The position numbers and the translations under genes are program-made. From JASHPR01 sp963844655 (lineage in GTDB: Bacteria; Actinomycetota; Actinomycetes; Streptosporangiales; Streptosporangiaceae), in the NCBI GenBank assembly GCA_963844655.1, contig CAWJPA010000003.1, positions 496,001-560,000 of the forward strand: a DNA stretch of 64,000 bases. Direction: 5' to 3'. Of this stretch, positions 17,284-26,052 are shown one piece after another. The notes under the pieces were generated by a model. It saw nothing but the letters and a program-made list of their open reading frames with translations, was not told where the DNA came from and ran no database searches. Each line of letters begins with the position of its first letter. Position 1 is the stretch's first letter.

Positions 17284-18999
17284 TTGAATGCGCACGGAAT
17301 CTCCGAGGACCGCGCCTTATTTTGGCATGCGTCAATTCCGAATTACCAGACGAGCGCGGGGCAAGGTGGGTTGACCGGCTTGAATGGGCTGACCGCTGGC
17401 GCGCCGCCCGCGCCGCGCATCGCGCGGCCGGTCTCGCCGGCCGTGCGGGAGCGGCGGCTGGCCCGCCACCTGGGCTGGGCCGCGGCCGCCGCGATGGCCG
17501 GCTCGCTGCTACTGATGGCCGCGGTTTCGGCCGCGGGCCCGAGCGCGGTGGTGCCCGGGCTGCGGCCGACCTGGCCGGCGCCGCCGCTCTGGTACCCGGC
17601 GCACCTCTCCGACGTCACCGTGACCGTGACGATCTACATCGCCCTGATCCTCGGCGGGGCCGGGGTGGGCTGCGGGCTGTCCGCGGTCCGGCGCGGCGCC
17701 CGGCCTAGCCGCAGGCTGCTGCTGGCGGCCGCGGCCGGCGCCGTGGCGGTGCTGACCGTGCTGCCGCCCGCCGGGTCCACGGACAGCCTCACCTATGCGG
17801 CCTACGGCCGGATCGCGGCAACCGGTCACAACCCCTACGTGATGACGCCGCACCAGCTCCGCGCGAGCGGCGATCCCGTCGGCAGGCAGGCGCCGCACAA
17901 CTGGCAGAACGATCCGTCGCTGTACGGCCCGGTAGCGACCGCGACGGAGTGGGCTGCCGCGAAGGCGGGCGGCACCTCGATCGCCTCCATCGTGTTCTGG
18001 CTCAAGCTGCTGTACGCGGTGGCGTTCGGCGCGATCGCGCTGGCGCTCGACCGGCTGCTGCGCGGTGACCAGGCGGCCCGGACCCGGGCGCACCTGCTGT
18101 GGACGGCGAACCCGCTGATGCTGTGGGCGGTGATGGCCGGCGCTCACGTGGACGGGCTGGCCGCTGGCCTTGGGTTTCTCGGGCTGCTGATGGTCCGTCC
18201 GGCGGGGCCGCTGGACACCAGGACCGGGCCGGGCCGGGCCCTGGCCGCGGGGCTGCTGGTGGGTGCGGCCGCCGGGGTCAAGGCCCCGCTGGCGGTGCTC
18301 GGGATCGCGCTGGCCTGGCCGCTGCGGCGGTCAGCACGGGCGCTGGCGGCCGCCGCCTGCGGGGCCGGCCTGGTGCTGGTGCCCGGGTACCTGATCGCCG
18401 GGCACGCGGCCGTCGCCGACCTGGTGCGGCGCAGCAGCAACCTGGTGACGTTCGACAGCTTCTGGCGGCTGTTCTACCCCCCATTCGGTTTCGGCTCCAT
18501 GCCCGCCGGGCTGGAAGTGATCGCGGTGGTGGCGTGCCTGGCCATGGCCGGGCTGCTGGCCTGGCGGCTGCCGCCGGGTCCGGAGCTATTCCCGGCCGTC
18601 CGGCCCGCCCTGGCCCTGGCGCTGGCCTGGCTGCTGGTGTGGCCGCTGCAGCGGCCCTGGTACGACGCGATCGCGTTCTGCCTGCTGGCCGTGTTCCCCG
18701 CCTCCCGGCTGGACGGGCTGATGCTGATTCGTGCCGTCCCGGCCGCGATGGCGGTGGCGACCGGGATCGTGGTCAGGCCGCCGCCCCAGTGGATGTCCGA
18801 CATCGAGATCTACATTGGGTACTCGATGTCGCCGTGCATCAGGCTGTGCACGGTCATCGCGGCGGTCACCCTCTGCGTGACCGCGGGCTGGGCCTGGCGG
18901 CCCCCGCTGGGGGGGTCGCCCCCCCGAGGCCAACACGGGCATCATGGGACCGCACACCGGGACCCGGAGGGCCTTCATGCGGACGGTCTGGCTGGATGA
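17284..18999 (+). CDS. GT-C type mannosyltransferase-like membrane protein
   Basis: Up to 571 residues with about 12 membrane helices. The motif DSLTYAAYGRIAATGHNPYV, followed by DPSLYGPVATATEWAA, resembles MptA/MptB and related polyprenol-phosphate-mannose dependent transferases (GT87/DUF2029 neighbourhood), which extend mannan chains outside the membrane. The start is uncertain: TTG at 17284 gives the longest frame, and later TTG/GTG codons are equally possible. The C-terminal ~30 residues run through a G/C hairpin and overlap the malic-enzyme gene by 23 nt, so the true end may be altered by that insertion or by an indel. Confidence 0.7.
   Translation: MNAHGISEDRALFWHASIPNYQTSAGQGGLTGLNGLTAGAPPAPRIARPVSPAVRERRLARHLGWAAAAAMAGSLLLMAAVSAAGPSAVVPGLRPTWPAPPLWYPAHLSDVTVTVTIYIALILGGAGVGCGLSAVRRGARPSRRLLLAAAAGAVAVLTVLPPAGSTDSLTYAAYGRIAATGHNPYVMTPHQLRASGDPVGRQAPHNWQNDPSLYGPVATATEWAAAKAGGTSIASIVFWLKLLYAVAFGAIALALDRLLRGDQAARTRAHLLWTANPLMLWAVMAGAHVDGLAAGLGFLGLLMVRPAGPLDTRTGPGRALAAGLLVGAAAGVKAPLAVLGIALAWPLRRSARALAAAACGAGLVLVPGYLIAGHAAVADLVRRSSNLVTFDSFWRLFYPPFGFGSMPAGLEVIAVVACLAMAGLLAWRLPPGPELFPAVRPALALALAWLLVWPLQRPWYDAIAFCLLAVFPASRLDGLMLIRAVPAAMAVATGIVVRPPPQWMSDIEIYIGYSMSPCIRLCTVIAAVTLCVTAGWAWRPPLGGSPPRGQHGHHGTAHRDPEGLHADGLAG
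18909..18925. repeat. G7-TCG-C7 hairpin
   Basis: Seven G, TCG, then seven C form a perfect 7-bp GC hairpin within the last codons of the GT-C gene. A closely similar hairpin is found at about 62279-62296, at the end of coxM. It may act as a terminator, be part of a dispersed repeat, or mark an error-prone homopolymer. Confidence 0.55.
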
Positions 19000-20680
19000 G
19001 GACGGCGCCTGGCGCACCACACTGCGCGGGCGGCAGGTGCTCGGCGAACCGAGAATCAACAAGGGGACGGCGTTCAGCGAGAACGAGCGCCGCGAGCTGG
19101 GCGTCACCGGGCTGATCCCGTCGGGCCACGTGACCCTGGACGATCAGGTGGCCCGCGTGTACGCGCAGTACCTCAGGCAGGCCACCGACCTGGCCAGGAA
19201 CGTGCTGCTGACCGAGGTGCACGACCGCAACGAGGTGCTGTTCTACCGGCTGCTGAGCCGGCACCTGACGGAGATGCTGCCGATCGTCTACACCCCGACG
19301 GTCGGCCAGGCCATCGAGGCCTACAGCCACGAGTACCGCCGCCCGCGCGGCGTGTACCTGTCCGTCGACCATCCCGAGCTGATCGAGACCTCGCTGTGCG
19401 CGGCCGAACTGGGGCCGGAGGACGTGGACCTGGTGGTGGCCACCGACGCCGGGGCCATCCTCGGCATCGGGGACTGGGGCGTGGGCGGGATCTTCATCGC
19501 GGCGGGCAAGCTCGCCGTGTACACCGCGGCGGGCGGCATCGACCCCAACCGGGCCCTGCCGGTCATGCTCGACGTCGGCACCGACCGGCAGAGCCTGCTG
19601 GACGATCCGCTCTACATCGGCAACCGGCATCCCCGGGTGCCGGCCGCCGACTACGACCGGTTCCTCGACGCGTTCGTCACCGCGGTGGGGCGGCTGTTCC
19701 CCGCGGCCCTCCTGCACTGGGAGGACCTCGGGGTCGGCAACGCCGGGCGGGTGCTGGAGCGCTACCGGGACCGCTGCCTGACGTTCAACGACGACATCCA
19801 GGGCACCGGGGCGGTCAACCTGGCCGCCGTGCTCGCCGCGGCCAGGGCGGCCGGGACCGGGCTGCCCGACCATCGGGTGGTGATCTTCGGGGCGGGCACC
19901 GCGGGCATCGGCATCGCCGACCAGCTGTCCGCCGCGATGCGGGCCGGCGGCCTGCCCCCGGATGCGGCCAGGGCCCGGTTCTGGGCGGTGGACAAGGCTG
20001 GCCTGGTGACCACGGCGACCCCGGGCCTGAGCGACGCGCAGGCCCGGTACGCGCGTCCCGCCGATGAGGTCGCGGGGTGGCCGCAGGACGCCGCCCTGAG
20101 CGGGATCGCGCTGGCCGAGGTCATCCACCGGGTGCACCCGACGATCCTGATCGGCACGTCAGGGAGGACGGGCGCGTTCACCGAGCCGATCGTCAGGGAC
20201 ATGGCCGCGCACTGCGCCCGGCCGGTGATCCTGCCCATGTCCAACCCGACTTCGCTGTCCGAGGCGGTGCCCGCCGACCTGATCCGGTGGACAGAAGGGC
20301 GGGTCCTGGTGGCCACCGGCAGCCCGTTCCCGCCCGTGGATTACCACGGGACCAGGTACGTGATCGGGCAGGCCAACAACGCGCTGATCTTCCCCGGGCT
20401 CGGGCTTGGCGTGATCGCGGCCCGGGCGGCCCGGGTGACCGACGGCATGCTGGCCGCCGCGGCCCACGCGGTGTCGGAGCTGGTCGGCACCTCGGCGCCG
20501 GGAGCCCCGCTGCTGCCCCGGGTGGAGGCGCTGCGGGAGACGTCGGTCGCGGTGGCCGCCGCCGTGGCCGAGGCCGCCGTCGCGGACGGCGTGGCGGGCG
20601 CCCGGCTGGGCGGGGACGTGCGCGGGCAGGTCCGCGCGCTGATGTGGGAGGCCGTGTACCGGCCGGTCCGGCCCGCCTGA
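18977..20680 (+). CDS. NAD-dependent malic enzyme (malate dehydrogenase, decarboxylating)
   Basis: A 567-residue enzyme converting malate to pyruvate and CO2 with reduction of NAD. It has the long malic-enzyme N-domain (LPIVYTPTVGQAIEAYSHEYRR), the substrate and metal segment RGVYLSVDHP, ATDAGAILGIGDWGVGG, the metal site FNDDIQGTGA and the nucleotide fold VVIFGAGTAGIGIA, ending with the SNPTSLSEAVPADL motif. Length and the YTPTVG motif point to the SfcA/MaeA class rather than the short MaeB class. GGAGG six nt before 18977 sets the start. Confidence 0.92.
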   Translation: MRTVWLDEDGAWRTTLRGRQVLGEPRINKGTAFSENERRELGVTGLIPSGHVTLDDQVARVYAQYLRQATDLARNVLLTEVHDRNEVLFYRLLSRHLTEMLPIVYTPTVGQAIEAYSHEYRRPRGVYLSVDHPELIETSLCAAELGPEDVDLVVATDAGAILGIGDWGVGGIFIAAGKLAVYTAAGGIDPNRALPVMLDVGTDRQSLLDDPLYIGNRHPRVPAADYDRFLDAFVTAVGRLFPAALLHWEDLGVGNAGRVLERYRDRCLTFNDDIQGTGAVNLAAVLAAARAAGTGLPDHRVVIFGAGTAGIGIADQLSAAMRAGGLPPDAARARFWAVDKAGLVTTATPGLSDAQARYARPADEVAGWPQDAALSGIALAEVIHRVHPTILIGTSGRTGAFTEPIVRDMAAHCARPVILPMSNPTSLSEAVPADLIRWTEGRVLVATGSPFPPVDYHGTRYVIGQANNALIFPGLGLGVIAARAARVTDGMLAAAAHAVSELVGTSAPGAPLLPRVEALRETSVAVAAAVAEAAVADGVAGARLGGDVRGQVRALMWEAVYRPVRPA

Positions 20681-20686
20681 GCGAGA

Positions 20687-21571
20687 CTAGCCCGGTCCCA
20701 GGAAACGGATGATCGCCGCGGTGAGCGCGCTGGCCACCAGGCGCTGGAAGCGGGCGGAGGTCAGCAGGCTGGCATCGGTGGCGTTACGCATGTTCCCGCA
20801 CTCGATCAGGACCTTGGGCACTCGGGTCAGGTTGAGGCCGGCGAGGTCGTTGCGGGGCATGATGCCGTTCGCACCCTCGTAGGTGCTCACGGGCATGGTG
20901 GTGCCGGCCAGGAATGCCTGGCGCACGTCGCTGCCGAACCGCTGCGACGACGCGATCACGCTGTCGTTCGGCCCGTCGGCGATCGGCTCAAGCACCGTGA
21001 ACCCGCGGCCGGAGGGAGGCCCGCCGTCGGCGTGGATGTCGATGGCGACGTTCGCGCCCGCCTGGTTGATGATCTGGGCCCGGCGGTTGACGCACGGCCC
21101 CACGCCGTCGTTGGTGGTGCGCGTCATCACCACGCGCGCGCCGTCGCGGCGAAGGTCGGCGCGCAGATAGCGGGCGACGTTGAAGTTGAACTGCGCCTCG
21201 GTGTACCCGCCGTCGGTGTCCGTGCCCGTGGTGTCGCAGGACTCCCATTCCCGGCCGTTCCAGATCTGCTGGTTGATCGCGCTCGGGTCGGCGAAGTTCC
21301 CGCCGTTGTGACCCGGGTCGATGCCAACGATCTTCCCGGCGAGCGGCTCCGCAGTGAAGGGGGAAGGGGAGGTGGGTGGGGGGGACGGAGATGGGGACGG
21401 AGCCGAGGCCTGGGCCGCGGGAGCCGGGCTGGCCGGCGGCTGGGCGGTCAGCGGGGCGGATGACGCGGCCGGGGCGGGCAGCCCGCTGCCGCAGGCCGAC
21501 GCGGCCAGGCCGACGGCGATCATCGCCAGCAGCCGGGCCGGGCGGGCCCGCCAGCCTGGGCGATCGGTCAA
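20687..21571 (-). CDS. N-acetylmuramoyl-L-alanine amidase (Amidase_3), lipoprotein
   Basis: A 294-residue putative lipoprotein: the N-terminal helix ends in the lipobox-like LAASAC, then a Pro/Ser linker (about 35-70), then the zinc amidase domain. Zinc ligands and catalytic residues are in IDPGHNGG, TEAQFNFNVA, IDIHADGG and IECGNMRN. It would cleave the amide bond between muramic acid and the stem peptide. Part of the linker is coded by a copy of a dispersed GC-rich repeat. It lies 109 nt downstream of the serine hydrolase gene and may share its transcript. Confidence 0.9.
   Translation of the reverse strand: MTDRPGWRARPARLLAMIAVGLAASACGSGLPAPAASSAPLTAQPPASPAPAAQASAPSPSPSPPPTSPSPFTAEPLAGKIVGIDPGHNGGNFADPSAINQQIWNGREWESCDTTGTDTDGGYTEAQFNFNVARYLRADLRRDGARVVMTRTTNDGVGPCVNRRAQIINQAGANVAIDIHADGGPPSGRGFTVLEPIADGPNDSVIASSQRFGSDVRQAFLAGTTMPVSTYEGANGIMPRNDLAGLNLTRVPKVLIECGNMRNATDASLLTSARFQRLVASALTAAIIRFLGPG
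21345..21384 (-). repeat. Dispersed GC-rich repeat, copy B (inside amidase linker)
   Basis: On the minus strand it reads CCCACC-CACCTCCCCTTCCCCC-TTCACTGCGG. It matches copies at 21596-21648 and 62311-62344 with only a few differences and encodes the SPPPTSPSPFTAE part of the amidase linker in frame. Confidence 0.65.
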
Positions 21572-21595
21572 CGGCCGGCCTCCTTGCGTCGCGGC

Positions 21596-21648
21596 TGCCC
21601 CCGCCCATCTCCCCTTCCCCCGTCACTGCGGGGAGCGCGGCCGGCGCG
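21596..21648 (+). repeat. Dispersed GC-rich repeat, copy A (intergenic)
   Basis: The core CCCGCC-CATCTCCCCTTCCCCC-GTCACTGCGG lies between the serine-hydrolase stop and the amidase start, inverted relative to copy B 212 nt away. The shared core with copy C is 28 of 33 bases by eye. Confidence 0.65.
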
Positions 21649-21680
21649 GCACCACGAGGCTACCGGGCCGCCGGGCCCGG

Positions 21681-22673
21681 TCAGCCCCGGACGACCGTGG
21701 AGACCGCCTTCCTGGCCACCGCATTATCCGCGCTGATGCCGGACGACTCGCTGGGCTGCTGATCGGCCAGGACCGCGACCAGCAGCGTGTGCCCAGCGTG
21801 AGTTATCACGCCGATGCTGTTCACCACCCACGAGCCGCCGTCGGCCATCCAGCCGTTCTTCACCGCGGGCGAGCTTCCCTTGCTGGCCGCGGCCGTGATC
21901 CCCCACACCTGATCCGCCGAGACGTTCCGCATCAGGCCGAGCTCGTAGGAGCGCGCCGCCTGCGACAGCGGCGACCGGCTCGACGTGAGGTCGGTGAGCA
22001 GCTCCAGCTGATCGCCGACCGTCGTGCTGGTGTGCCCCCAATGGCCATTGGCGCCGGGCGTGGTGTGGCTCAGGTGCAGCTCCCGGTTCGCGTCCCTGAG
22101 CCCGAGCTCCGCGCCGATCGCGGTCCAGAGCGTGTCGGCCGCGGTCACGTCGTTGTCGTCAATCATCGCCGTGGCCTCGGTCCGCTCCTGGTCGCTGAGC
22201 TTCGTGCCGGCCTGCTGGTGCTGCAGCAGCAGGGCGGCGAGAATGTCGGCCTTGACGATGCTCGCGGCGTCGAACGTCCGGGTGCCGCCGTAAACGGCCG
22301 TGGCCCCGGTCCTGCGGTCGGTGACCGCGACCGCGAAGTTGCCGCTGTGACTCCGCAGCACGGGGGCGAGCGCGGCCGTGAGCACCTGGTTCGCCCCGGA
22401 GTCGGACGCGGGGTTGATGTGACCCGGGCTGCCGGAGGCGGGCGGCGGCGCACCGCTCCCTGACCGCTGGACCGCGGGCGCGGCGTGCCCGGTACTTCCT
22501 GGCCGGGCGGCGCCGTTAGCCTCCGCTGGATGCCCCGACCGCGCGCCGTACACGCTGACCGCGACGACCGCCGCGGCCACGACCGAGAACACCAGCGTGA
22601 TCGTAAACCGTTCCCATGGGCGCAGCTTGCCCGCGTGTGCGGGAGGCCGCCGCCCCCGGTCTGCCGTGGGCAT
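21681..22673 (-). CDS. Class A beta-lactamase-like serine hydrolase, membrane anchored
   Basis: A 330-residue protein with one N-terminal membrane segment (about 22-43), a low-complexity Pro/Ser/Gly stretch and an extracytoplasmic serine-hydrolase domain. The SxxK dyad is AASIVKADILAALL, the SxN-like motif appears as DDNDVTAAD, and the KTG-like triad is KNGWM. This is the PF13354-type group that includes beta-lactamases and uncharacterised penicillin-recognising hydrolases. Whether it acts on beta-lactams or peptidoglycan cannot be told from sequence. Confidence 0.82.
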   Translation of the reverse strand: MPTADRGRRPPAHAGKLRPWERFTITLVFSVVAAAVVAVSVYGARSGHPAEANGAARPGSTGHAAPAVQRSGSGAPPPASGSPGHINPASDSGANQVLTAALAPVLRSHSGNFAVAVTDRRTGATAVYGGTRTFDAASIVKADILAALLLQHQQAGTKLSDQERTEATAMIDDNDVTAADTLWTAIGAELGLRDANRELHLSHTTPGANGHWGHTSTTVGDQLELLTDLTSSRSPLSQAARSYELGLMRNVSADQVWGITAAASKGSSPAVKNGWMADGGSWVVNSIGVITHAGHTLLVAVLADQQPSESSGISADNAVARKAVSTVVRG

Positions 22674-22950
22674 GAATTCCCCCTGAAATGCCCAATCGCC
22701 CGTGCGCGTATAAAAGGCAGCACTCGGGCTTGATGAAATGAAATAAGCGAGTGCAGCGCGCCCCCTGACCTGCGCGCTACACCGAGAATTCCCCGTCCCC
22801 GTTGATGCGCTGCGAGCATAGGACCGGCCACTGGAAGGCGTCTGCAGAAAAGAGATTTCTGAGACTTTGGAATGCTGGCCCGTAAAGACCGGACCGCGTG
22901 AGATTGGCTCGTCGGCCGCGGCCCGTCAGATCCGCTCAGCTCCTTGCTCT

Positions 22951-22978
22951 ATCCGTATATCCGTGTAATCATACGGAT
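22951..22978. promoter_or_regulatory. Inverted repeat operator upstream of the ArsR-type regulator
   Basis: ATCCGTAT and ATACGGAT are perfect inverted 8-mers 12 bp apart, ending 15 nt before the regulator ATG. ArsR/SmtB repressors bind AT-containing dyads of this form over their own promoter. The rest of the 320-bp divergent gap (22674-22993) shows no other clear element. Confidence 0.65.
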
Positions 22979-22993
22979 GAACGGAGGATCTCG

Positions 22994-23374
22994 ATGCCGC
23001 CCGCCCACCTGCACCCGGTCAACGCCGAGGCTGTCGCGATCGCGCGGGCCGAGGTGCTGTCGGTCGCCGACGCGGGCCGGCTGGCGGGCCTGCTCGGCAT
23101 GCTGGCCGACCCGGTGCGCTCCCGGATCCTGTTCGCGCTGGTCACGGCCGAGGAGCTGTGCGTCGGCGACCTCGCGCTCGCACTCGACGTTACCGAGGAC
23201 CAGGTGTCGTACGGGCTGAAGATGCTCCGCCTGGCCGGGCTGGTCAGCTTCCGCCGGGACGGGCGCATGATCTGCTACCGGCTCAGCGACGGGTTCCCGC
23301 ACCAGCTACTCGAGCACTGCCTGCGCCAGCTGCTGGCCATCGCATCCCAGGAGGCCCCCGGTGCACGCCCTTGA
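22994..23374 (+). CDS. ArsR/SmtB-family winged-helix repressor
   Basis: A 126-residue regulator. The winged helix reads LADPVRSRILFALVTAEELCVGDLALALDVTEDQVSYGLKMLRLAGLVSFRRDGRMICYRL. Two candidate metal-ligand cysteines are visible, in ELCVGD and MICYRL, as in metal-sensing members. ATG 22994 is chosen for the GGAGG seven nt upstream. The downstream permease gene starts within its last codons (14-nt overlap), so the two are coupled, and the inverted repeat upstream is the likely autoregulatory site. Confidence 0.88.
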   Translation: MPPAHLHPVNAEAVAIARAEVLSVADAGRLAGLLGMLADPVRSRILFALVTAEELCVGDLALALDVTEDQVSYGLKMLRLAGLVSFRRDGRMICYRLSDGFPHQLLEHCLRQLLAIASQEAPGARP

Positions 23375-24551
23375 CGCCATCGGCCATGCCCTGGCCGTGG
23401 CCGGATCGATGACCTGGCAGATCACCTGGTCGCTGATCCTCGGGTTCACGCTGTCGGCCGTCGTCCAGGCGGTGATCCGCCGCGAGACGATCACCCGGCG
23501 GCTGGGCGGCGACTCGCCGGCCACGCTGGCGGTGGCCACCGGTCTCGGCGCGGCCTCGTCCTCGTGCTCCTACGCTGCCGTCGCTCTGGCCCGGTCGCTG
23601 TTCCGCAAGGGGGCCAGCTTCATCTCGGCCATGGTCTTCGAGATCGCCAGCACCAACCTGGTGATCGAGCTCGGCATCATCCTGGCCCTGCTGATCTCGT
23701 GGCAGTTCACCCTGGCCGAGTTCGTCGGCGGGCCGATCATGATTGTCCTGCTGGCCGTGGCGTTCCGGCTGTTTGTCCGGACCCGCGTGATCGAGGCCGC
23801 CCGGCAGCAGGCCGAGCTCGGAGTGGCCGGCTCCATGGAGGGTCACGCCGCCATGGACATGAGCATCCGCTCCAGCGGGACCTTCCGGCAGCGGCTGCTC
23901 AGCCGGGACGGGTACACGGCGGTCAGCCATATCTTCGTGATGGAGTGGGCCGCGGTCATCCGCGACATCGTGGCCGGCTTGCTGATCGCCGGCGCGATCG
24001 GCGCCTGGGTACCCGACACCTTCTGGCGGCACCTGTTCCTGACCAGCCATCCCCTGGGCGCGAAGCTGTGGGGTCCCATCATCGGCCCGGTCATCTCAAT
24101 GCTCAGCTTCGTCTGCTCGATCGGCAACGTGCCGCTGGCCGGGGTGCTGTGGAACGGCGGGATCAGCTTCGGCGGCGTGGTGGCGTTCATTTTCGCCGAC
24201 CTGATCATCATCCCGATCCTGATCATCTACCGGAAGTACTACGGCACCCGGATGATGCTGGTGCTGCTCGGGACGTTCTACGCGACGATGGTCATCGCCG
24301 GGTACATCGTGGAGTTCCTGTTCGGCGGCCTCGGGCTGATCCCCGCCGAGCGGGCCGCCCAGGTGGGTGAGCACGGCATCGAGTGGAACTACACGACGAT
24401 CTTCAACATCATCTTCCTGCTGCTGGCCGCCGCGCTGCTGGTGCGGTTCTTCCGGTCGGGCGGCGGGCCGATGCTCCGGATGATGGGCGGCAGCCCGGAG
24501 AAGCGCTCCCCGCACGCCGCGCCAGGACCGGCCGGCCACATGACCCACTAG
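23361..24551 (+). CDS. COG0701-type permease (ArsP-like family)
   Basis: A 396-residue protein with about eight to ten membrane helices in two halves. Each half carries a Ser/Cys motif in a helix: SSSCSYAAVALA (about 66-77) and SFVCSIGNVPLA (about 250-261), the pseudo-symmetric signature of the PF03773 permeases, some of which export organoarsenicals. A His/Met-containing loop (GHAAMDMSI) lies in between. Coupling to an ArsR-type repressor suggests export of a thiophilic metal or metalloid; the substrate is not established. Confidence 0.85.
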   Translation: MHALDAIGHALAVAGSMTWQITWSLILGFTLSAVVQAVIRRETITRRLGGDSPATLAVATGLGAASSSCSYAAVALARSLFRKGASFISAMVFEIASTNLVIELGIILALLISWQFTLAEFVGGPIMIVLLAVAFRLFVRTRVIEAARQQAELGVAGSMEGHAAMDMSIRSSGTFRQRLLSRDGYTAVSHIFVMEWAAVIRDIVAGLLIAGAIGAWVPDTFWRHLFLTSHPLGAKLWGPIIGPVISMLSFVCSIGNVPLAGVLWNGGISFGGVVAFIFADLIIIPILIIYRKYYGTRMMLVLLGTFYATMVIAGYIVEFLFGGLGLIPAERAAQVGEHGIEWNYTTIFNIIFLLLAAALLVRFFRSGGGPMLRMMGGSPEKRSPHAAPGPAGHMTH

Positions 24552-24564
24552 CCCGCCTGGCGGC

Positions 24565-25020
24565 CTACGGGACGACCGTCACCGGCCACTTCCCGGCCCG
24601 GACCAGCCGGGTGGCCAGGGAACCGACGATCCGGTGCCCGGCGTGCTCGGACGCGCCGACCACCACCGCGTCCGCCTTCGTCTCGGCCGCCACCCGGGTC
24701 AGCTCGGTCAGCGGGTCCCCGACCACGGACCGGAACTCCAGGTCCAGCCCGATCTCGGCGGCCCGGTCGCGGGCCTGCCGCTCCAGGTCGTCCGCGATCT
24801 CCAGCGACGTCTCGTTCAGTGCGGCCGCCGCCCCGGGCGCGAGGCCGATGTTCGCCGACAGCCGCGCCACGTACACGGCGAGCAGCCTGCACCGCTGCCG
24901 GCGGGCGAGACCGGCGGCGTAGGCGGCGGCCCGCAGCGACGTCCGCGAGCCGTCCACGCCCACGAGGATGAGCGACGGGCCGTCAGAGCCCAGCTCGAAA
25001 TCAGGCTCGGGTGCACTCAC
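24565..25020 (-). CDS. Universal stress protein, UspA family
   Basis: About 151 residues from GTG 25020 (ATG 25065 is an alternative). It has the Usp fold markers LVGVDGSRTSLRAA at the start and the ATP-binding loop VGASEHAGHRIVGSLATRLVRAGKWPVTVVP at the end, matching G-2x-G-9x-G-S/T. Single-domain ATP-binding Usps respond to starvation, hypoxia or redox stress in actinobacteria. It is convergent with the permease gene. Confidence 0.88.
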   Translation of the reverse strand: MSAPEPDFELGSDGPSLILVGVDGSRTSLRAAAYAAGLARRQRCRLLAVYVARLSANIGLAPGAAAALNETSLEIADDLERQARDRAAEIGLDLEFRSVVGDPLTELTRVAAETKADAVVVGASEHAGHRIVGSLATRLVRAGKWPVTVVP

Positions 25021-25113
25021 CAGCCCAGTCTGCCAGGCTCTGATGGCCGTCCTGTCTCCCGGCACAGGCCGCCGGCGGCGACGGCCAGAACGGCCGAGCG
25101 CCCGGCGCAGCCG

Positions 25114-26043
25114 CTACACCAGGGCGGCGGCGAGCTCGGCGTTGCGCCGCGCGAAGTCGGCCCAGGCCGCCGGGGTGGCGGCCAGCCGCGGTGCCGCGCG
25201 CGAGCGCGAGCACCGGCGCTGGGACCACTCGCAGAGCCGCCCGCCGCGGACCCCGAACCGGACCAGAACGTCGCCGGACCATCCGTACACGTCGGCGTCC
25301 CCGGCCTCAGGGGCGGTGACCCGCTGCGGGCTGGTCAGCCAGTCCAGCGCCTGGATCTCGCTCTGCACCTGGGCGGCGAACTCGAAGGCGAGGGAGCCGG
25401 CGGCGCGGTCGCGTACCAGCCCAAGGTCGGCACGAGCCCCGGCCACCGCCCCCGGCTCGCGCTCCAGGACCGCGGTCAGGGCCCGGATGAGCTCGCCGTG
25501 GTCGGCGCCGCTGACGCCGCGGGCCCGGGCCATGTCACGCTGTGCGCCGCGCAGCCCGGTGCCCGCGTAGGCCAGGGGCAGGATCCGGTGCAGCCCGGTC
25601 ACCGCCTGGCGGACCCGCAGGCCGCCCAGGTACGGACCGAAGTACCGCACCTGGGCGGCCGGGGGCGTGCGGTACACCACGCTCAGCCCGGGCGCGGCCG
25701 GCCGCTGGTCCATCCGGATGTGCACGACGCTCTCCTGCCCGCCCGCCGTCCGGTTCCACGGCGGCATGGAGTGCTCGAGCAGGTTGCGCTCCAGCCACGC
25801 GGCTTCGTGCGCCGACGCGCAGCTGACCGCCTCGATCCGGGCGGCCCGGGTCACCATGGGGGCCAGATGAGCGCGGTCGCCCAGGTCCGACCAGTACGAC
25901 GCCACCCGGCTGCGCAGCGCGCTGGCCCGGCCGATGTACAGCACCCGGCCCCGGGCATCGCGAAACCGGTAGACCCCGGGCGTGCCCGGCAGCCGCGCGA
26001 TCGCCCGGGGCGCTCCCCGGCCCACGAGATTCATCAGGTTCAT
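25114..26043 (-). CDS. GIY-YIG endonuclease protein related to UvrC N-terminal region
   Basis: A 309-residue protein starting MNLMNLVGRG. Residues ~17-100 are a GIY-YIG nuclease domain (GVYRFRDARGRVLYIGRASALRSRV, then NLLEHSMPPWNR with the catalytic Glu). The remainder resembles the UvrC middle region (FGPYLGGLRVRQAV, then a UVR-like QVQSEIQALDWL). It lacks the UvrC C-terminal nuclease and HhH domains. Its ATG is only 9 bp from the divergent glycosylase ATG, so both are probably leaderless or share promoter DNA; a joint DNA-repair role is inferred. Confidence 0.82.
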   Translation of the reverse strand: MNLMNLVGRGAPRAIARLPGTPGVYRFRDARGRVLYIGRASALRSRVASYWSDLGDRAHLAPMVTRAARIEAVSCASAHEAAWLERNLLEHSMPPWNRTAGGQESVVHIRMDQRPAAPGLSVVYRTPPAAQVRYFGPYLGGLRVRQAVTGLHRILPLAYAGTGLRGAQRDMARARGVSGADHGELIRALTAVLEREPGAVAGARADLGLVRDRAAGSLAFEFAAQVQSEIQALDWLTSPQRVTAPEAGDADVYGWSGDVLVRFGVRGGRLCEWSQRRCSRSRAAPRLAATPAAWADFARRNAELAAALV

Positions 26044-26052
26044 ACTTAGCCC

